A stretch of 6,847 nt of DNA from an uncultured bacterium (GCA_903868845.1 CAIPWS010000134.1:1-6847); one strand, 5' to 3'. Shown: positions 1 to 5,081, counted from the stretch's first letter. The notes: generated by a model not told the origin, from the sequence alone. Made by a program: numbers and translations.

Positions 1-119
1 AGCCTAAACGACGCACAGATAATATAGTCCATGAAGCCTAAACGACGCACAGATAATATAGTCCATGAAGCCTAAACGACGCACAGATAATATAGTCCAT
101 GAAGCCTAAACGGCGCACA
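1..119. repeat. 34-bp tandem repeat, three full copies plus a diverged partial copy
   Basis: Three identical 34-bp units lie head to tail at 1-34, 35-68 and 69-102, each beginning AGCCTAAACGACGCACAG. A fourth copy starts at 103 and breaks down after about 17 bases (CGGCGCACAA instead of CGACGCACAG). The array touches base 1, so its true copy number and left border are unknown. There are no spacers between units, so it is not a CRISPR array, and no long reading frame crosses it. Perfect identity of the units suggests recent expansion or an assembly artefact at a contig end. Confidence 0.9.
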
Positions 120-195
120 AGTATGTTAGTACTGACAGATGGCGAAATAGCTCTGGAATATAGGAAAGGTTGGTGAGAGGCACACACTATTTACT

Positions 196-242
196 AGCAT
201 ATGAAAATTGAGCCCTAAAATAGACGAATTTTCATATATGCT
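196..242. other. Imperfect inverted repeat (hairpin)
   Basis: The arm AGCATATGAAAATT (196-209) is complementary to AATTTTCATATATGCT (227-242), with a two-base bulge in the right arm, around a 17-base loop. The stem is AT-rich and has no following T tract, so it does not look like an intrinsic terminator. The loop begins GAGCCCTAAAATAGACG, which loosely resembles the AGCCTAAACGACG start of the tandem repeat at 1-119; this may be coincidence. Confidence 0.6.
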
Positions 243-316
243 CAAAGAGCACATTACCCCACACATTTCACCCCACGACCGCACGGAGAGCGACACATAC
301 TTTCTATGACCTTTAG

Positions 317-343
317 CAAAGTGACCATTTTGTGGTCACTTTG
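317..343. other. Perfect 11-bp inverted repeat (hairpin)
   Basis: CAAAGTGACCA (317-327) and TGGTCACTTTG (333-343) are perfect complements around a 5-base loop (TTTTG). The following bases are TCGGAGG, not a T run, so it is not a standard plus-strand terminator. It could be an RNA stem or a dyad binding site. It overlaps the alternative stem at 339-387. Confidence 0.7.
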
Positions 344-387
344 TCGGAGGTGCTCAGAGAGACACGTCGGTGCCCAGCACGACAAAG
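339..387. other. Inverted repeat that competes with the preceding hairpin
   Basis: CTTTGTCG (339-346) is complementary to CGACAAAG (380-387), and inside it TGCT (351-354) can pair with AGCA (376-379). Its left arm shares positions 339-343 with the right arm of the hairpin at 317-343, so in an RNA both full stems could not form together. Pairing was worked out by hand with no folding energy. Confidence 0.45.
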
Positions 388-446
388 CTGTGGGTATTTG
401 AAGGCTGGCGGGAGTGGGTATGTCGTCTCAAATGGTGGGTTTATAC

Positions 447-496
447 ACATCTATAAACAAGAATGGCTCAACAGGGAGATTCTAGTTTATAGATGT
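447..496. other. Long inverted repeat (12-bp perfect stem plus extension)
   Basis: ACATCTATAAAC (447-458) is the exact reverse complement of GTTTATAGATGT (485-496). After one mismatch (A459/A484), AGAAT (460-464) pairs with ATTCT (479-483), and a further three pairs (467-469 with 476-478) can form. The whole 50-base segment can therefore fold into one long imperfect hairpin. There is no T tract after it; TTGACA at 496-501 overlaps its end, but no good -10 box lies at the expected distance. Confidence 0.7.
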
Positions 497-593
497 TGAC
501 AAGGGTACACTTGTGCAAAGCTAAGTGGTCGTTTTTAAAAACATGTGCCAACCTATCAAGGAGGGGCTGGGGATATAAATCGCCGCCAATTCA

Positions 594-626
594 TTGACCA
601 GATATATTTTTCTTCACAAATATGAT
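594..626 (+). promoter_or_regulatory. Possible promoter of tRNA-Leu
   Basis: TTGACC at 594-599 resembles a -35 box and TATGAT at 621-626 resembles a -10 box, about 40 bases before the tRNA, but the 21-bp spacing is longer than the usual 16-18. TATGAT may act with a poorer -35, or the promoter may lie elsewhere upstream. Weak call. Confidence 0.3.
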
Positions 627-665
627 ACATTCATATAGCTCATTCATTGAGCACTCATCAACAAT

Positions 666-747
666 GCCGGGGTGGCGAAATTGGTAGACGCACGTGGCTT
701 AGGACCACGCGGAGCAATCTATGGAGGTTCGAGTCCTCTCCCCGGCA
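666..747 (+). tRNA. tRNA-Leu, anticodon UAG
   Basis: This is a complete class II tRNA that decodes leucine CUN codons, chiefly CUA. The acceptor stem is GCCGGGG (666-672) with CCCCGGC (740-746), and A747 is the discriminator. The anticodon stem CGTGG (693-697) with CCACG (705-709) encloses loop CTTAGGA, placing anticodon TAG at 700-702. A 13-base variable arm (710-722) with a small GGA/TCT stem is typical of tRNA-Leu. The T arm is GGAGG (723-727) and CCTCT (735-739) around TTCGAGT. The 3' CCA is not encoded: the sequence continues CAG after the discriminator, so CCA must be added enzymatically. No intron is present. A terminator hairpin follows four bases later. Confidence 0.96.
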
Positions 748-750
748 CAG

Positions 751-796
751 AATGAAAAAACCGACGCACGGAATCCCGCGCGTCGGTTTTTTCATT
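751..796. terminator. Bidirectional intrinsic terminator
   Basis: The arm at 751-767 (AATGAAAAAACCGACGC) is the exact reverse complement of 780-796, a 17-bp perfect stem with a GC-rich core. A further three pairs can form in the loop (769-771 with 776-778). The core is followed by six T on the plus strand and, by symmetry, six T on the minus strand, so it can end transcription from both sides: the tRNA from the left and the pilin gene run, whose last stop codon is at 826, from the right. Confidence 0.92.
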
Positions 797-825
797 TTAA
801 ATTTACCTTACAACCCTCTTCAAAC

Positions 826-1113
826 TTAGAACGACTTAACTGTATTTGATATCAGATAGACTATTCCCCATGCTGAGATCATTATGAACATTCCGATAAG
901 ACCATATAGGATGCTCTTTTGGCCAGCAGATCTAGCTTCTGAGTCCTCACCCTTTATCACCATCTGTAGAACTCCGTAAACAAACACCAGAGTTGCTACA
1001 GCGAACATCAACCAGACAATAGGATTGACGATATTATTTATGACAGGGCTAAGAACACTGCTGAACTGCTGCATGTTTACAGCCGCGTGAGCTATGGGAA
1101 TGATACCAAACAT
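826..1113 (-). CDS. Small two-helix pilin-like protein A (T4SS_pilin-like)
   Basis: A 95-residue protein and the last gene of the minus-strand run. The start resembles the tail end of a signal peptide (MFGIIPIAHAA), with cleavage plausible after AHA. Helix 1 spans about residues 31-53, then a charged loop GEDSEARSAGQ (55-65), then helix 2 (about 67-89) ending in W-G-I-V-x-x-I-x-N-T. This matches the short two-helix pilins related to VirB2/TrbC that are frequent in Parcubacteria. The ATG at 1113 is the only good start, because a TAG stop lies three codons upstream in frame. It begins 9 bases after the stop of gene B and has no Shine-Dalgarno sequence. Unlike four of its five relatives upstream it has no cysteine pair. 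The terminator at 751-796 lies just downstream. The fold is well supported; filament subunit versus other membrane role is open. Confidence 0.88.
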   Translation of the reverse strand: MFGIIPIAHAAVNMQQFSSVLSPVINNIVNPIVWLMFAVATLVFVYGVLQMVIKGEDSEARSAGQKSILYGLIGMFIMISAWGIVYLISNTVKSF

Positions 1114-1122
1114 TAGAGACTA

Positions 1123-1491
1123 TTATGAAGGATTAGGAACTGGAGGAACTACTGGGAAGTGTGATGTATCTGCATTGTTGCTACCTGTGTTGAATGTATT
1201 TCTGATGATAGCGACAAGACCCCATATAGACAATATGATGGCAAGACCAACTATACCCCAGATGATACCGTCTCTGTGAGTCTTACGAACTTCTGGATCA
1301 CCAGCTTTCAAGATGAACATAACTGCGTGCCAGATGATAAAGATAACTGCAAGAGCTATAAGTATACCGATAAAGGTATTTCCAAGATTCGTCAACTTGT
1401 TAGTCAACGAATTGGCATCGATGATGGTTGTCTGGGCCATCGCAACTGAAGGGAGCAAAACTGCTGCAACTGCTACTATGAATTTTTTCAT
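1123..1491 (-). CDS. Small two-helix pilin-like protein B (T4SS_pilin-like)
   Basis: I start this gene at the ATG at 1491, giving 122 residues with a textbook signal peptide MKKFIVAVAAVLLPSVAMAQ, cleaved probably after AMA. The in-frame ATG at 1533 would add 14 residues, spoil the signal peptide, and overlap a -10 box. Helix 1 lies at about 40-62, the charged loop AGDPEVRKTHRDG at 63-75, and helix 2 at about 76-96 with the WGLVAIIRNTF ending. The tail after residue 100 is short, polar and proline-rich (FPVVPPVPNPS), perhaps a flexible surface segment. No cysteines. It is followed after 9 bases by gene A, so the two probably share a transcript from a promoter just upstream of B. Exact role unknown; membrane subunit of a secretion or pilus-like structure is the likely reading. 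Confidence 0.88.
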   Translation of the reverse strand: MKKFIVAVAAVLLPSVAMAQTTIIDANSLTNKLTNLGNTFIGILIALAVIFIIWHAVMFILKAGDPEVRKTHRDGIIWGIVGLAIILSIWGLVAIIRNTFNTGSNNADTSHFPVVPPVPNPS

Positions 1492-1531
1492 ATTTATTAT
1501 GATTTTTAATAATATTAACTCGCTGTACGAC

Positions 1532-1540
1532 ATTATACCA
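1532..1540 (-). promoter_or_regulatory. Promoter-like extended -10 box upstream of pilin genes B and A
   Basis: On the minus strand the sequence reads TGGTATAAT, a perfect TGn extended -10 motif, at 1540-1532. It sits in the 42-base gap between C's stop and the extended frame start at 1533, about 40 bases before B's chosen ATG. No strong -35 lies 17 bases upstream, which extended -10 promoters can do without. If active, it would let B and A be expressed apart from the upstream pilin genes. Not experimentally supported. Confidence 0.5.
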
Positions 1541-1575
1541 CAATACTATAAAGAAATAGACCCCTCTGTGGATTA

Positions 1576-2109
1576 TTATCTATTTACCGTGGAATAACTA
1601 CTAACGTTTCTAACCCCTCGTGGGGTAATATCAGCACTGACGCCAACACTCCAATTATTGGAGCTATATGATCCATTTGAACCATATGATCCACTTGAGC
1701 CATTTGAGGAGCTATCTCCATACAAGTTTTGGAACCTGTCTAGATTTGACGAGCTTCCATCCAGTCTAAATGTATTTACAAGAATATTAACAAGTCCCCA
1801 CAAAGCCAGGATGATGAAAAATCCTATAAGGCTATACATGACGTACTTACCTGCTTCTGCCCTTTCAGCACCATCGCTTGGAGCTATGAAGTATTTAATG
1901 ATGCAATATACGAATATTATGACGGCAACTGCAATAAGAAGATATATTCCAGTGTTTATGTAAGGGACTATGGTTCCACGAGCAACAGTACACAGATCCT
2001 GACCTCCATTTGGATTTTGTGTACAACCTCCAGCTGCATTTGCGAAACTAGTCATGCCAAGAAGCCCCAGAGTAATCAAAGATGATATTTTACTAATGAA
2101 GCTTTTCAT
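1576..2109 (-). CDS. Pilin-like protein C with Ser/Gly/Asn-rich C-terminal tail
   Basis: I start at the ATG at 2109 (177 residues), because MKSFISKISSLITLGLLGMTSFANA is a good signal peptide; the in-frame start at 2157 would overlap gene D. After cleavage comes a short ectodomain with cysteines C29 and C40 around an NGGxDLC motif. Helix 1 (about 48-72), the loop APSDGAERAEAGK (76-88) and helix 2 (about 90-113, WGLVNILVNTF) follow. From residue 118 a tail of about 60 residues is dominated by Ser, Gly, Asn and Tyr, unlike any other protein here. Residues 44-114 are nearly the same as in D, so C and D are recent tandem duplicates that differ mainly in this tail. The tail suggests an exposed linker or adhesive end (inference). 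It starts 19 bases after D's stop and lacks a Shine-Dalgarno sequence. Confidence 0.88.
   Translation of the reverse strand: MKSFISKISSLITLGLLGMTSFANAAGGCTQNPNGGQDLCTVARGTIVPYINTGIYLLIAVAVIIFVYCIIKYFIAPSDGAERAEAGKYVMYSLIGFFIILALWGLVNILVNTFRLDGSSSNLDRFQNLYGDSSSNGSSGSYGSNGSYSSNNWSVGVSADITPRGVRNVSSYSTVNR
1667..1702. repeat. 18-bp tandem repeat in the tail of gene C
   Basis: Two 18-bp units, TATGATCCATTTGAACCA (1667-1684) and TATGATCCACTTGAGCCA (1685-1702), differ at two positions. They encode the repeated S-N-G-S-(Y/S) pattern of the tail. The repeat length is a multiple of three, so copy-number change would keep the frame and vary only tail length. Confidence 0.75.
1831..1896. repeat. 66-bp exact repeat, copy in gene C
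   Basis: This block is identical to 2249-2314 in gene D, 418 bp away. It encodes the loop and the start of helix 2 (KYFIAPSDGAERAEAGKYVM). A further 20-bp identity at 1952-1971 and 2370-2389 has the same 418-bp offset, so the paralogues align without gaps here. Flanking sequence differs at many positions. Confidence 0.9.
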
Positions 2110-2128
2110 ATATTTTGTAGGTGTAGAA

Positions 2129-2524
2129 CTAATTTGGGAATATGTTTTTGAAATCACTCAAGCTTGTATTTGTTGTACTCAATCCGAATGTATTTACGAG
2201 TATGTTTACCAAACCCCATATAGACAAGACGATAAAGAACCCTATCAAGCTATACATGACGTACTTACCTGCTTCTGCCCTTTCAGCACCATCGCTTGGA
2301 GCTATGAAGTATTTGATAACATAGAACACGAACATGATAGTCGCAACAGCCATGAGCAAATATATACCTGTGTTTATGTAAGGGACTATTGTATTTGTAA
2401 TGATATAACAAAGATCCTTCCCTCCGTTTACGCTAGGCGTACATCCAGATGCTTGAGCTATAAAAGGAATAGCCAGTACTACTACTGAAGTCACCGCTAT
2501 CAAGTTTTTATGAAATGATTTCAT
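2129..2524 (-). CDS. Small two-helix pilin-like protein D (T4SS_pilin-like)
   Basis: A 131-residue exported protein. Residues 1-26 form a signal peptide ending FIAQA, followed by SGC. The ectodomain has C28 and C39 in the same NGGxDLC setting as C. Helix 1 is at about 47-71, the loop APSDGAERAEAGK at 75-87, helix 2 at about 89-112 with WGLVNILVNTF. A short tail of 19 residues follows. A lipoprotein reading of the first cysteine (ASGC) is possible but the -3 residue is alanine rather than Leu/Val/Ile, so signal peptidase I cleavage is likelier. The start at 2524 is the first ATG of the frame; the leader is very A-rich (GAGTAAAAATAAA) with no Shine-Dalgarno. It is the close tandem paralogue of C. 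Confidence 0.9.
   Translation of the reverse strand: MKSFHKNLIAVTSVVVLAIPFIAQASGCTPSVNGGKDLCYIITNTIVPYINTGIYLLMAVATIMFVFYVIKYFIAPSDGAERAEAGKYVMYSLIGFFIVLSIWGLVNILVNTFGLSTTNTSLSDFKNIFPN
2249..2314. repeat. 66-bp exact repeat, copy in gene D
   Basis: Second copy of the block at 1831-1896. Its length, exactness and location over the loop region suggest either a very recent duplication or local gene conversion, because the neighbouring codons of the same two genes have many synonymous differences. Confidence 0.9.
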
Positions 2525-2556
2525 TTTATTTTTACTCTTAATTTATATTAATATTA

Positions 2557-2562
2557 ATTATA
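2557..2562 (-). promoter_or_regulatory. Possible -10 box upstream of pilin gene D
   Basis: The minus strand reads TATAAT directly after the stop codon of gene E and 32 bases before D's ATG. No good -35 box is seen 16-18 bases upstream, and the gap is very AT-rich, so a chance match is quite possible. Confidence 0.3.
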
Positions 2563-3207
2563 CTATTGACGATTCAAGGCATTTGTACTGCTTTGGATAA
2601 TCCTCTGATTTACAACCCCTGTAGCTGCAAGAGTGTTGATCACTATACTTATAATAATCCTTGCACCTATAACTATCGCAATTCCTATCACTATCCACAA
2701 GAGCTGCATCTTTAGCTCTGTGATACGAGCAGAATTGCCTTGAGCAAGAATATATTGTAAACCTGTCCATATCAAAGCCAAAACTCCAAACAAAACAACT
2801 ATGTAACTGAATATCTGTGCTCCAGATGATACGACGTCTGCTACAGAGTTCACGTTCAAAGGGTTCGAAATTGAAAATGTTCCACCAGTGTTTGAAGGAA
2901 GTGCTGAAACACTCTTTCCGTCGGTAGTTTGCAGCATAGCTCCTGGCACTGCTAGCATAGCCGCATCTGTAGTAGCTTTGAGGCTATCCTGAATGGTTGC
3001 TGGAGCCGCTGCGGCTGGTGCTGCTGGAGTGACTGGCGGATCGACTAACCCAGCATTTACCTGATCATTTGTTGGACCACCACAATCCGGTGAACCAACA
3101 AGACAATCTGCACGTGCCACTCCTGAAACTGCCACAACAGACAATACCACAACAAAAGTCACGACTAGTATTTGACCGGCTCTCCAAAAGTGTTTATTTG
3201 TTTTCAT
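2563..3207 (-). CDS. Pilin-like membrane protein E with long Ala/Pro-rich ectodomain
   Basis: A 214-residue protein and the largest of the six. Residues 1-33 are a signal peptide (a basic MKTNKHFWRAG region, a Val-rich core, cleavage after ARA). C35 and C42 follow closely. An Ala/Pro run at 57-71 acts as a low-complexity linker, then a polar region to about 120. Helix 1 is at about 131-155, the loop AQGNSARITELKMQ at 155-168, and helix 2 at about 169-193 ending IVINTL, which echoes the INTF/VNTF endings of its relatives. Membership in the pilin-like family rests on this topology and loop pattern rather than close identity. The tail (194-214) is short and polar. It starts 28 bases after F's stop, with an AT-rich leader lacking a Shine-Dalgarno. 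ATG at 3207 is chosen because it heads the signal peptide. Confidence 0.85.
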   Translation of the reverse strand: MKTNKHFWRAGQILVVTFVVVLSVVAVSGVARADCLVGSPDCGGPTNDQVNAGLVDPPVTPAAPAAAAPATIQDSLKATTDAAMLAVPGAMLQTTDGKSVSALPSNTGGTFSISNPLNVNSVADVVSSGAQIFSYIVVLFGVLALIWTGLQYILAQGNSARITELKMQLLWIVIGIAIVIGARIIISIVINTLAATGVVNQRIIQSSTNALNRQ

Positions 3208-3235
3208 TTATTTATAAATTATTATTTACGCTAAA

Positions 3236-3718
3236 TTATTTTAGCAACGCAGTCGCTGCAGCCTGATTTGAGGATATCCATGAAAGTAACTGATATATTA
3301 TAGCCCAAGCGACCAGCATAATCACGAAACCTATAACTGCCTTTTTGAATATCTCCTTAGCTTGATTTATATTATCTTTCTTTCCTGTAATAGCAACTGA
3401 AACATACAGATATCCCGCATATGAAAAGAGTAACAAAGCCACAAGTACACCGACTATGATACAAATGTTTATGATGTGCTGAATCTGACCCAGAGCACCA
3501 GCAAAATCACATGGAACATAAACTTGACCTTGATGCTTTGCTTGCCATATTGACATAACAGCTGGCTGAGTCTTTAGGTCTGGACCATCACAAGAAATGA
3601 TTTTAAACCCTGTACTAGATGGGTCCTCTGAAGCTTGTGCAAAAACTAAAGTAGGTGCAAGGACTGAAGCCACAAGTGCCAGTGCTACAATTCCCTTTTT
3701 TATGTTTTGCATTTTCAT
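3236..3718 (-). CDS. Pilin-like membrane protein F (T4SS_pilin-like)
   Basis: A 160-residue protein and the first of the six pilin-like genes. Signal peptide residues 1-28 (KMQNIKKG, hydrophobic core, cleavage after VFA or AQA). The ectodomain carries C43 and C70, a pair more widely spaced than in C, D and E; C86 lies in helix 1 (about 82-106). The loop TGKKDNINQAKEIFKK (111-126) is more basic than in the others, and helix 2 covers about 127-147. It begins only 4 bases after the stop of the solute-binding protein gene, so the two are almost certainly cotranscribed and perhaps translationally coupled. A second ATG two codons in (3712) is an equally possible start. It is the most diverged of the six in its second helix (AWAIIYQLLSWI, no N-T ending). 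Confidence 0.85.
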   Translation of the reverse strand: MKMQNIKKGIVALALVASVLAPTLVFAQASEDPSSTGFKIISCDGPDLKTQPAVMSIWQAKHQGQVYVPCDFAGALGQIQHIINICIIVGVLVALLLFSYAGYLYVSVAITGKKDNINQAKEIFKKAVIGFVIMLVAWAIIYQLLSWISSNQAAATALLK

Positions 3719-3722
3719 ATTT

Positions 3723-5030
3723 TTATTGTGTTAAGGCTTGATTGAGCGCATTGTTATATAGGTCTCCAGCATCTTGGACTGTCTGACTTATAGACTTTTT
3801 ACCACTTGCGAAAGATTGTACCATGTCGCTAAATATCTGACCCGAAACGGCAGGATCTGCATCCAACCATGTTGTAGAAACGAGTGCAGCTCTATCGAAA
3901 AGTGAGATGTATGAATCGGTTGAACCGTTTGCCAAGACATCTCTCCTGACACTTGGAAGATATAAGCCATCTGAAAGTGGTCCTAGGTATTCTGGAGCAG
4001 AAAGCATAGAAATAATCTTGAATGCTGAATCCAGATTTGGTGAAGATCTGAGAAGTGAGAATCCATACATGCGGCCATATGTAGCACCAGCACCGACACC
4101 CTTTGGTCCTGGAAGTAAGGCTACGTCAAAATTAAGATTTGGATTTTTTGTGCGTATATCTGAAAGTTCAGATGCAAATCCAAAATATGTTGCTAGATTT
4201 CCAGACAAAAATGCAGACTTGGAATCTGGCATGCTCTTATTCCATGAATAATTTACACTCGAAGGATCTATGAATTGTGCGAAGAACTTTATAACCGGAT
4301 CCAAAACTGAAAGATTTGCGGATGTGAGAGTCGATGACAAATGACCATTGTTATCTATTCCCGTAACAGGATTACCGGCTTGTATGAGGATAGAACCAAA
4401 TATCTCACGAGCATTATTTATATTTGAGAATTGACCGAGGGCGATGGCACTCTTTCGGAGATTGCCATTTACATCTTTCGTGGTCAGACTTTTGTTCAAA
4501 GTAGTGAAGTCATCCCAATACTTTGGATAAGTCGCTATTCCTGCTGCGTTGAACATGTCTCTATTCCAATACATAACCAAAGGATCAAGTGTAAATGGAA
4601 ATCCCATGACACCGTTTTGATTTATATAAATGTTTGACTCCTGAACATAAGTATCCAAAAATGTTCTCTGTGGCATAGCCGTATACGGAATAAGTGCCAA
4701 CTTATCTTCAAGCGGCAACAAAAGTTCAGTAGGAATAAGTATGGCATCTGGTCCTTGACCACGTGCCAAAGCTGAGATGAGAGATGAAATAAAAATGTCT
4801 GGTGTTTTCTGAGTATAAGTAACATTTATTTGTGGAGATGAATTGTTACTTATCTTGACTACGTATTGATCAAAAGTATTCTTCGGAAAAGTTCCCCAGA
4901 CTGTGATAGCAGTCAGTGTATTGCTACTGGAGTTTCCTTTGTAAAAAGCAAATGTTGCAACTCCAACCACAATAAAGAGTCCGAAGACTAAGAGAGTTAT
5001 TATCTGAAATTTGCTAAATTTTGAATTCAT
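3723..5030 (-). CDS. Membrane-anchored extracellular solute-binding protein (family 1-like)
   Basis: A 435-residue protein, the usual size for ABC-type family 1 (sugar/oligosaccharide class) binding proteins. Residues 9-29 are one hydrophobic segment with no lipobox cysteine, so it is probably tethered by an uncleaved N-terminal helix rather than a lipid. Family features: AITVWGTF at 41-48 (first strand), GQGPDAILIP at 91-100, the hinge region GFPFTLDPLVMYWNRDMFNA at 143-162, YPKYWDDF at 168-175, and AFLSGNLATYFGF at 273-285. Its ligand cannot be read from sequence. No permease or ATPase gene accompanies it; instead six pilin-like genes follow, the first 4 bases downstream. That suggests a receptor for the surface structure those genes build, or a binding protein serving a transporter elsewhere (inference). 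ATG at 5030 has the leader CAACTTAAATCC, without a clear Shine-Dalgarno. Confidence 0.9.
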   Translation of the reverse strand: MNSKFSKFQIITLLVFGLFIVVGVATFAFYKGNSSSNTLTAITVWGTFPKNTFDQYVVKISNNSSPQINVTYTQKTPDIFISSLISALARGQGPDAILIPTELLLPLEDKLALIPYTAMPQRTFLDTYVQESNIYINQNGVMGFPFTLDPLVMYWNRDMFNAAGIATYPKYWDDFTTLNKSLTTKDVNGNLRKSAIALGQFSNINNAREIFGSILIQAGNPVTGIDNNGHLSSTLTSANLSVLDPVIKFFAQFIDPSSVNYSWNKSMPDSKSAFLSGNLATYFGFASELSDIRTKNPNLNFDVALLPGPKGVGAGATYGRMYGFSLLRSSPNLDSAFKIISMLSAPEYLGPLSDGLYLPSVRRDVLANGSTDSYISLFDRAALVSTTWLDADPAVSGQIFSDMVQSFASGKKSISQTVQDAGDLYNNALNQALTQ

Positions 5031-5036
5031 GGATTT

Positions 5037-5081
5037 AAGTTGAAAGATAAAAGTTAAAAGTTGAAAGTGGAAAGTTAAAAG
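5037..5081. repeat. Two 21-bp purine-rich direct repeats between methyltransferase and binding-protein genes
   Basis: Units at 5037-5057 and 5058-5078 both read AAGTTGAAAG, three variable bases, AAAGTTAA on the plus strand; they differ only in those three bases (ATA versus TGG). A third unit is started by AAG. They fill most of the 56-base gap before the binding-protein start codon. No consensus promoter is seen in this gap. It could be a leader element or simple slippage-derived sequence. Confidence 0.7.

Larger units (their letters stand above)
121..665. other. Gene-free region rich in inverted repeats; possible structured RNA or regulatory DNA
   Basis: No reading frame of 60 codons or more begins before 647. 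The longest start-to-stop frame I noticed by eye is a 17-codon one at 432-485 inside a hairpin, which I do not call a gene. The stretch contains at least four inverted repeats (entered separately), a palindrome GTTTTTAAAAAC at 531-542, and a G+C-richer core around 270-440 by eye. An 8-bp long-range complement (115-122 with 509-516) could close a domain of about 400 nt, but a match of that length is expected by chance. I looked for RNase P RNA, tmRNA and SRP RNA signatures on both strands and recognised none. Whether it is transcribed, and from which strand, cannot be told. Confidence 0.5.

Noticed and set aside
1..119. CRISPR array
   Set aside because: Units abut directly with no variable spacers.
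496..501. TTGACA as a strong -35 box
   Set aside because: The bases 16-18 further on (around AGCTAA) do not resemble a -10 box.
103..540. Integron attC site, suggested by GCCTAAAC
   Set aside because: No matching GTTRRRY/RYYYAAC pair at the right spacing and no cassette gene or integrase.
557..566. AAGGAGG as a ribosome binding site
   Set aside because: No start codon or open frame follows; ATATAAATC comes next.
638..652. GCTCA/TGAGC hairpin just before the tRNA
   Set aside because: Only 5 bp with a 5-base loop; expected by chance.
666..747. tRNA-Leu as an integration site
   Set aside because: No integrase, direct repeat of the tRNA 3' end, or change in gene content was seen.
647..829. 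60-codon plus-strand frame
   Set aside because: It runs straight through the tRNA-Leu and the terminator hairpin.
2054..2488. 144-codon plus-strand frame
   Set aside because: It lies antisense to genes D and C, which have signal peptides, helices and paralogue conservation in their own frame; the plus-strand translation is a cysteine/tyrosine-rich product with no recognisable domain.
3907..4251. 114-codon plus-strand frame inside the binding-protein gene
   Set aside because: Shadow of a well-supported gene; no domain, signal or leader of its own.
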